Part shown: in pieces, positions 32,993-38,368 of the stretch
Position numbering within the stretch: the first letter of the stretch is position 1
Layout of the letters: each line of letters starts with the position of its first letter
Assembly: GCA_030526155.1 (NCBI GenBank)
Contig: JAUNDI010000022.1
Location: 1 to 38,368 of the forward strand
Length of the DNA stretch: 38,368 bases
Reading direction: 5' to 3'
Source of the DNA: Bacteroidia bacterium
GTDB lineage: Bacteria; Bacteroidota; Bacteroidia; Bacteroidales; Marinilabiliaceae
Translations under genes and position numbers: made by a program
The notes under the pieces: model-generated
Database searches by the model: none
The model's input: the letters and a program-made list of their open reading frames with translations, nothing else
Told to the model about the DNA's origin: nothing

Positions 32993-34285
32993 ATGAGAGT
33001 ATTAATGTTTGGTTGGGAGTTCCCACCTCACATTTCAGGAGGTTTAGGAACGGCGTGCTATGGATTGACCCGTGGCATGTCATCTATTCCTGATCTTAAG
33101 GTCAAGTTTGTTGTACCTAAGGCGTGGGGTGATGAGGACAAGAGCAAGGTTGAGGATATTATTGGAGCGAATAATATCTCGGTCAACGGCAAACATCTCA
33201 GAGTCTCGCACTTCAGCAAACAATTGGACTATGTAGAGGTAGAATCAAAACTAGTTCCCTATGTAGATCCAGAAGATTACTGGAGATTGCGATCACTAGA
33301 AGTGGGAGAGACCTTCAGATTCTTACAGACAGACCATGAAGGAAAGTTCCACTTTACTGGAAAGTACGGCACCACTCTTTTGGAGGAGATACGCAACTAT
33401 GCTATTATAGCCAATTTGATTGCGCAAGAGAATGACTTTGACGTGATACATGCGCATGACTGGTTGACCTATCCTGCGGGCATTGCAGCCAAGGAGGCAA
33501 CAGGTAAGCCGCTTGTGGTACATGTACATGCTACGGATTTTGACCGTTCGGGAGGTAGTGTTAACCCTGTGGTATATGAGATAGAACGCAAAGGAATGCA
33601 TGCTGCAGACAAAGTTATCACAGTATCGAACCTCACGAGGAATATAGTAATAGAGAAATATGGGGTACCAGCAGAGAAGGTAGTAACTGTATACAATGCT
33701 GTAGACCCACTAAAGAAAGAGTACACAGGCTTTGCGCCAAAGACAATAGATGAGAAGATAGTTACCTTCTTAGGCCGAATAACGATGCAGAAAGGTCCGG
33801 AGTATTTCATTGAGGCAGCGCACAAAGTATTACAAAAGATGGATAATGTACGCTTTGTAATGGCTGGTTCGGGGGATATGATGGAGAAGATGATTAGGCG
33901 TGCAGCTAGCCTCAAGATTACAGATAGATTCCATTTTACGGGATTCTTGAGAGGACAAGACGTTTATCATATGCTAAGCATGTCGGATTTATATGTAATG
34001 CCATCTGTATCTGAGCCATTTGGTATTTCTCCATTAGAGGCTATGCAGAGTAATGTGCCTGTGCTCATCTCGTATCAATCGGGAGTATCAGAGATATTGA
34101 AGTATGCCATAAAGACCGATTTTTGGGATATTGATGCTATGGCAGACGCTATGTACGGCGTATTGAACTATCCATCGCTTCAGCAACTCTTTGCAAAATA
34201 TGGTAAAGAGGAGGTTGATTCACTTAAGTGGGAGAACTCGGCAGTCAAGATTAAACAGATATACGACTCAGTAGTTCGTCATTAA
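32993..34285 (+). CDS. GT4-type glycosyltransferase, probable glycogen synthase
   Basis: A 430-residue GT-B glycosyltransferase. Its N-terminus MRVLMFGWEFPPHISGGLGT contains the nucleotide-sugar loop GGLG (16-19), HAHDWLTYPAGIA follows at about 150-162, and the EPFGISPLE motif with Glu341 and Glu349 is in the C-terminal domain along with FLGRITMQKGPEY. The family groups with GT4/GT5 alpha-glucan synthases, and its position inside a glycogen operon points to glycogen elongation from UDP- or ADP-glucose. It is shorter than classic GlgA (about 480). Donor specificity cannot be read from the sequence, and no ADP-glucose pyrophosphorylase gene is nearby. The 46-bp gap upstream and 30-bp gap downstream fit one transcript. 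Confidence 0.85.
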   Translation: MRVLMFGWEFPPHISGGLGTACYGLTRGMSSIPDLKVKFVVPKAWGDEDKSKVEDIIGANNISVNGKHLRVSHFSKQLDYVEVESKLVPYVDPEDYWRLRSLEVGETFRFLQTDHEGKFHFTGKYGTTLLEEIRNYAIIANLIAQENDFDVIHAHDWLTYPAGIAAKEATGKPLVVHVHATDFDRSGGSVNPVVYEIERKGMHAADKVITVSNLTRNIVIEKYGVPAEKVVTVYNAVDPLKKEYTGFAPKTIDEKIVTFLGRITMQKGPEYFIEAAHKVLQKMDNVRFVMAGSGDMMEKMIRRAASLKITDRFHFTGFLRGQDVYHMLSMSDLYVMPSVSEPFGISPLEAMQSNVPVLISYQSGVSEILKYAIKTDFWDIDAMADAMYGVLNYPSLQQLFAKYGKEEVDSLKWENSAVKIKQIYDSVVRH

Positions 34286-34315
34286 ATTATTACAACATCG
34301 AAAAAAAGGAAGAAG

Positions 34316-35704
34316 ATGAAGAATATTTGCTTATACTTTGAGTTGCACCAACCAGTAAAGTTGCGTCGCTATCGTTTCTTCGATATAGGCAACGATCATT
34401 ATTACTATGACGATTATGCCAATGAGTCGAATATTAATAGGCTAGCGCATACATGTTATTTGCCTGCCAATAAGATATTGCTTGACCTTATAAAGAGATA
34501 TAAAGGCAAATTTTCTGTAGCATTCTCTATCTCAGGTACTATGCTTGACCAGTTGAGGTTATACGCCCCTGAGGTTATAGACTCATTTAAGGAGTTAGCT
34601 AAGACCAAGCAGGTAGAGTTTCTTGCAGAGACATCAGCGCACTCATTGGCATCGCTTAGAAATCCTGAGGAGTTTAAGCGACAGGTGGCTCAACAGGTAA
34701 AAGATATAGAGGATACCTTTGGCCAGGTACCAGTGGTATTTAGAAATACAGAGTTGATATATTCTGACTATATCGGAGAACTTGTTTCTCAGATGGGCTT
34801 TAAGTCGATTCTCTCGGAGGGCGCTAAGCAAGTCTTGGGATGGAAGAGTTCGAACTTCTTATATTGCAATGCTATAGAGCCACGTTTGAAGGTATTAGTA
34901 AAGAACTATTCTCTCTCGGACGATATTGCATTACGATTCTCAAATCAGGCATGGGATTCATGGCCATTGACAGCAGATAAATTTAAGTCGTGGCTTGATG
35001 GAGTACCTAGCAACGAGGAGGTAATAAATCTCTTTATGAACTATGAGGTATTTGGAGGTGTACATTCTCAGGATAGTGGCATACTGAGTTTCCTTGGCTC
35101 GCTACTACAAGTAGTACTTAGCGATAAAGAGTATGCATTTACTACACCATCAAAGGCAGCTAGTTCGCTTCAGCCAGTGAGTGCTATCCATGTGCCAAAT
35201 GCTACCAGTTGGGTGGATGAAGAGCGCGATGTGACAGCATGGCTAGGTAATGAGATGCAGAATGAGGCTGTAGATAAACTATATGCCCTTGTGCCACTTG
35301 TAGAGAAGTGTACAGACCAGTCGCTATTGAAAGATTGGCAATATCTACAAAGTTCGGACCACTTCTACTATATGGGTACGAAATTCTTCTCGAATGGAGC
35401 AAGAGCATATGCTAATCCATACCTCACTCCATATGAGGCATTCATTAACTATATGAATGTGCTTACTGATTTTACGCAACGTCTCAAGCAGAGTGTTCCT
35501 ACGCCAAATGTAGAGGTAGAGACATTGCAACACACTATAGCTCAACAACAAAAAGAGATACAAGAGTTGGAGAAGCAGTTGGTTAAGGCAGGCGTAACAG
35601 CTAAGCCTAAAGCAGCTGCTAAGAAAACTACAACAAAATCTAAAACCGTTAAGGAGGAGGAACCTAAGAAGGCTACTACTCGTAAACGTACAACAACGAA
35701 ATAA
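34316..35704 (+). CDS. GH57 alpha-glucan-active enzyme with Lys/Thr-rich tail
   Basis: A 462-residue cytosolic GH57 protein. Conserved regions visible are HQP (11-13), RNTELIYS with the probable nucleophile Glu146, and NYSLSDDIALRF (197-208) with the probable acid/base Asp202 or Asp203. GH57 members act on alpha-1,4-glucans as amylases, 4-alpha-glucanotransferases or branching enzymes; which applies here is open. After the (beta/alpha)7 domain comes a heptad-rich coiled coil (about 400-423) and then a highly basic, low-complexity tail of Lys, Thr and Ala (about 424-462). The tail may bind an anionic partner or tether the enzyme, but this is speculation. It sits between the GT4 gene and glgP (23-bp gap) in the glycogen operon. 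Confidence 0.9.
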   Translation: MKNICLYFELHQPVKLRRYRFFDIGNDHYYYDDYANESNINRLAHTCYLPANKILLDLIKRYKGKFSVAFSISGTMLDQLRLYAPEVIDSFKELAKTKQVEFLAETSAHSLASLRNPEEFKRQVAQQVKDIEDTFGQVPVVFRNTELIYSDYIGELVSQMGFKSILSEGAKQVLGWKSSNFLYCNAIEPRLKVLVKNYSLSDDIALRFSNQAWDSWPLTADKFKSWLDGVPSNEEVINLFMNYEVFGGVHSQDSGILSFLGSLLQVVLSDKEYAFTTPSKAASSLQPVSAIHVPNATSWVDEERDVTAWLGNEMQNEAVDKLYALVPLVEKCTDQSLLKDWQYLQSSDHFYYMGTKFFSNGARAYANPYLTPYEAFINYMNVLTDFTQRLKQSVPTPNVEVETLQHTIAQQQKEIQELEKQLVKAGVTAKPKAAAKKTTTKSKTVKEEEPKKATTRKRTTTK

Positions 35705-35727
35705 ACAAATTCGTCAACAACGAAAGT

Positions 35728-38271
35728 ATGGAAATAACAAAGAACTTTGCGCCTTCATCTGAACCACAGTGGAAGTCGATAGTAGTAAAATCTAAGCTCC
35801 CTAAGGAGTTGGCATGTCTTCATGAGATTTCACGTAACCTATGGTGGTGCTGGAATTATGAAGCTATTGAACTTTTTGAGTCGATAGACCTTGATTTGTG
35901 GGAAGAGGTAGAGAAGAGTCCTATCCTACTTCTTGAGAAGGTATCTTATGCGCGTCTCAGCGAACTTGCAAACAATGCAGCATTCGTTGCTAGGTTAAAT
36001 GGTCTATATGCCAAGTTCCAGGCATATATGAGCCAGCCATTTGAGTATGCTCCATCTATTGCCTACTTCTCAATGGAGTACGGTCTCTCAAATATTCTCA
36101 AGATTTATTCTGGAGGTCTTGGTATTCTTGCAGGTGACTACCTCAAGGAGGCTTCTGATTCACGTGTAAATATGACTGCTGTAGGTTTGCTTTACCGTTA
36201 TGGCTATTTCAAGCAAACACTCTCTATGAATGGCGAGCAGCAGGCAGTATATGAACCACAAGAGTTCCAAACATTACCTATTGAGGAGGTACGTGATGCT
36301 AATGGCTCACTTCTCTTCATTCCTATCAATTTGCCAGGCCGTCAAGTACAGCTCAAGGTATGGAAGGCACAGGTAGGTCGTGTAGCCCTATATTTGCTTG
36401 ATACAGACCATCCATTGAACTCTCAAGAGGATCGTCCAATTACTCATGCACTTTATGGCGGTGATTGGGAGAACCGTTTGAAGCAAGAGATGATTCTTGG
36501 CATGGGTGGTGTACGCCTTCTTAATGCGCTTGGTATTGAGGCTGATGTTTACCACTGTAATGAGGGTCATGCTGCGCTTCTCAATGTACAGCGACTCATC
36601 GACTATACAGATAAGGGCTTGACATACCCAGAGGCTCTTGAACTTGTAAAGGCAACATCTCTCTTTACAACACACACACCTGTTCCTGCTGGTCATGATA
36701 AGTTTGACGAGGGTCTCTTCTCTAAGTATATGTACCATATCCCAGAGCTATTGAATATCTCATGGCAGGATTTCATGGCGCTTGGACGTGATTCTGACGG
36801 CAAATTCTCAATGTCTGTCCTCGCAGCATATACATCACAAGAGATGAATGGTGTGAGCTGGCTACACGGAGAGGTCTCTAAGCAGATGTTTAAGCACCTA
36901 TGGCCAGGCTATACTGCTGATGAACTCCACGTAAGCTATGTGACAAATGGTGTTCACTATGGCACATGGACAGCAAGTGAGATGCAGCGTTTCTATGAGG
37001 AGAACCTTCACCCAGATTTGATGAAGGATGTCTCTAATAAGGCATATTGGGACAAGATTTACCAAGTAGACGACGCAGCTATATGGTCGGTACGTAAGCG
37101 TCTTAAGAAGAAGTTGTTTGACTATATTAAGTCGCGTAAGGTAAATAACCTACAATCTAACCCTGACCCATCAAGAGTTATCGAGGTATTGGAGGGAATC
37201 CGTCAGAATGCATTGACAATTGGTTTCGCTCGTCGTTTTGCTACATACAAGCGTGCTCACCTTTTGTTCTCTGACCTCGATCGCTTGGCTAAGATTGTAA
37301 ACAATCCAGAGCGTCCAGTACAGTTCATCTTTGCTGGTAAGTCACACCCTGCTGATGGAGGCGGACAGGCTTTGATTAAGAATATTGTTGAGATTTCTCA
37401 TCGTCCAGAGTTCCTAGGAAAGATTATCTTCTTGGAGAACTATGATATGGAGTTGGCTCGTCGCCTTGTAAGTGGTGTCGACGTATGGATGAATATGCCA
37501 ACTCGTCCTCTTGAAGCATCTGGTACATCAGGTCAGAAGGCAGAACTCAATGGTGTATTGAACTTCTCTGTACTTGATGGTTGGTGGTACGAAGGATACA
37601 AGGAGGGTGCTGGTTGGGCTCTTACCGACAAGCAGACATACGAGGATCATAAGTATCAGGATGAGCTCGATGCAGCTACCATATACTATACTTTGGAAAA
37701 TGAGATTATCCCATTGTACTACGATCAGACAAATGACGTTCCAAAGGGTTGGGTACAGTACATCAAGAACTCTATCGCGCGTATCGCTCCTGAGTTCACC
37801 ACAAAGAGAATGATTACAGACTACCTCAAGCGTTTCTATATCCCACAAGCTCGCCGTTCGGCAGTATTGAAGGCTGATAATAGCAAGGCAGTAAAGGATC
37901 TCTCTCAGTGGAAGGATCTTGTACGCTCAGTATGGGATCAGATTGAGATAGTATCTGTAGATATGCCAAATATCGGTAAGGAGGTTCTTGGTCTTGGTGA
38001 TACATACAATATCACAGTTACAGTAGACAAGAAGAACCCAGATGTCGAGCTTGGCATGGAGCTTGTATTTGCTACAGGATCTGATAATAACAATATGAAG
38101 ATAGTAAACTCTGAGCCATTCTCTCTCGAGAAGACAGAGGGCTGCATATCTACATACAAGGTATCTCTTGGCTTGAATTTCCCTGGCGTATTTAAGTTTG
38201 GAGTACGTATCTATCCTGCTAATGCACTACTCCCTCATAAGCAAGATTTCCCATTGCTTAAGTGGATTTAA
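35728..38271 (+). CDS. glgP: Alpha-glucan (glycogen) phosphorylase
   Basis: An 847-residue GT35 enzyme that phosphorolyses alpha-1,4-glucan ends to glucose 1-phosphate using pyridoxal phosphate. The N-terminal DUF3417 region (about 10-115) is followed by the catalytic core with SMEYGLSN and GGLGILAGDYLKEAS (about 115-150). The pyridoxal-binding lysine is Lys604 in SGTSGQKAELNG. This is the short bacterial alpha-glucan-phosphorylase type with DUF3417, not the long E. coli GlgP/MalP type. A C-terminal beta-rich domain (about 730-847) follows. Codon use (CGT, TCT, GCT, CTC rich) differs from the first three operon genes, consistent with high expression. It is the last gene of the operon and is followed by a strong terminator. 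Confidence 0.95.
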   Translation: MEITKNFAPSSEPQWKSIVVKSKLPKELACLHEISRNLWWCWNYEAIELFESIDLDLWEEVEKSPILLLEKVSYARLSELANNAAFVARLNGLYAKFQAYMSQPFEYAPSIAYFSMEYGLSNILKIYSGGLGILAGDYLKEASDSRVNMTAVGLLYRYGYFKQTLSMNGEQQAVYEPQEFQTLPIEEVRDANGSLLFIPINLPGRQVQLKVWKAQVGRVALYLLDTDHPLNSQEDRPITHALYGGDWENRLKQEMILGMGGVRLLNALGIEADVYHCNEGHAALLNVQRLIDYTDKGLTYPEALELVKATSLFTTHTPVPAGHDKFDEGLFSKYMYHIPELLNISWQDFMALGRDSDGKFSMSVLAAYTSQEMNGVSWLHGEVSKQMFKHLWPGYTADELHVSYVTNGVHYGTWTASEMQRFYEENLHPDLMKDVSNKAYWDKIYQVDDAAIWSVRKRLKKKLFDYIKSRKVNNLQSNPDPSRVIEVLEGIRQNALTIGFARRFATYKRAHLLFSDLDRLAKIVNNPERPVQFIFAGKSHPADGGGQALIKNIVEISHRPEFLGKIIFLENYDMELARRLVSGVDVWMNMPTRPLEASGTSGQKAELNGVLNFSVLDGWWYEGYKEGAGWALTDKQTYEDHKYQDELDAATIYYTLENEIIPLYYDQTNDVPKGWVQYIKNSIARIAPEFTTKRMITDYLKRFYIPQARRSAVLKADNSKAVKDLSQWKDLVRSVWDQIEIVSVDMPNIGKEVLGLGDTYNITVTVDKKNPDVELGMELVFATGSDNNNMKIVNSEPFSLEKTEGCISTYKVSLGLNFPGVFKFGVRIYPANALLPHKQDFPLLKWI

Positions 38272-38287
38272 TCTGATAGCAATAAAT

Positions 38288-38320
38288 AAAAAAGCGAATC
38301 CTTATGGGTTCGCTTTTTTT
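38288..38320 (+). terminator. Terminator of the glycogen operon
   Basis: A 14-bp stem in two parts (GCGAATCC with GGGTTCGC, flanked by A6/T6) with a TTAT loop, followed by T residues. The A/T arms make it potentially active on both strands. Confidence 0.9.
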
Positions 38321-38333
38321 ATGTATAATCTTC

Positions 38334-38368
38334 AAAAATTGCGAGCAACAAGGCACTTGCCTATAAGA
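38334..38368 (-). terminator. Possible partial terminator for a convergent gene beyond the window
   Basis: The minus strand contains a 15-base stretch (38348 to 38334) identical to the distal arm and T-run of the terminator at 8903-8917. The pairing arm would lie past the right edge, so a minus-strand gene probably ends just outside the window. Confidence 0.3.

Overview
The window looks like a chromosomal segment of a low-to-medium GC member of the Bacteroidales (phylum Bacteroidota). Three things point there. First, intergenic regions repeatedly carry the Bacteroidota -7 promoter element TAnnTTTG, and starts lack Shine-Dalgarno sequences. Second, the gene set is typical: a PorW/SprE lipoprotein of the type IX secretion/gliding machinery, fused-alpha KorA with KorB, a GSCFA-domain protein, a glutaminyl-tRNA synthetase, and a glycogen block with GH57 and GT4 enzymes. 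Third, Mrp and glycogen phosphorylase have the forms I associate with that group. I cannot name the genus. No rRNA, tRNA, CRISPR array, prophage or complete insertion sequence was seen.

Layout. 1-367 is a non-coding edge with a repeat and a terminator. 368-7982 is a minus-strand operon: glnS, an SLBB outer-membrane polysaccharide export protein, a Wzz-like chain-length protein, and a secreted GH36 alpha-galactosidase. From a shared divergent promoter region, folB and then a 54-residue membrane smORF run on the plus strand to 8721. 8951-15651 is minus strand: an M23 peptidase with dxr, then a large propeller/SpoIIE sensor phosphatase with its own promoter, then waaA. 15949-24633 is plus strand: a second M23 peptidase, thiL, ruvA and a GT2 glycosyltransferase, then folE and mrp, then korA-korB. 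24773-27499 is the minus-strand PorW/SprE gene, convergent with korB. 27724-38271 is plus strand: trpS, a repeat-built hypothetical exported protein, a GSCFA protein, and a four-gene glycogen operon (debranching enzyme, GT4 synthase-like enzyme, GH57, glgP) ending at a strong terminator.

Most genes are housekeeping: translation (glnS, trpS), pterin synthesis (folB, folE), isoprenoids (dxr), Kdo transfer to lipid A (waaA), thiamine (thiL), recombination (ruvA), the 2-oxoacid:ferredoxin node (korAB) and cell-wall turnover (two M23 enzymes). The glycogen operon is a coherent functional unit. The less ordinary material is between genes and in a few proteins. There are two families of dispersed intergenic repeats: a 38-bp element in inverted orientation, and a two-module element whose modules occur in opposite order at two loci. 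Other items are a probably leaderless folB, competing hairpins in the trpS leader, an uncharacterised small membrane protein, and a repeat-built exported protein. I did not find a clear new multi-gene system; the repeat families are the best candidates for undescribed elements.
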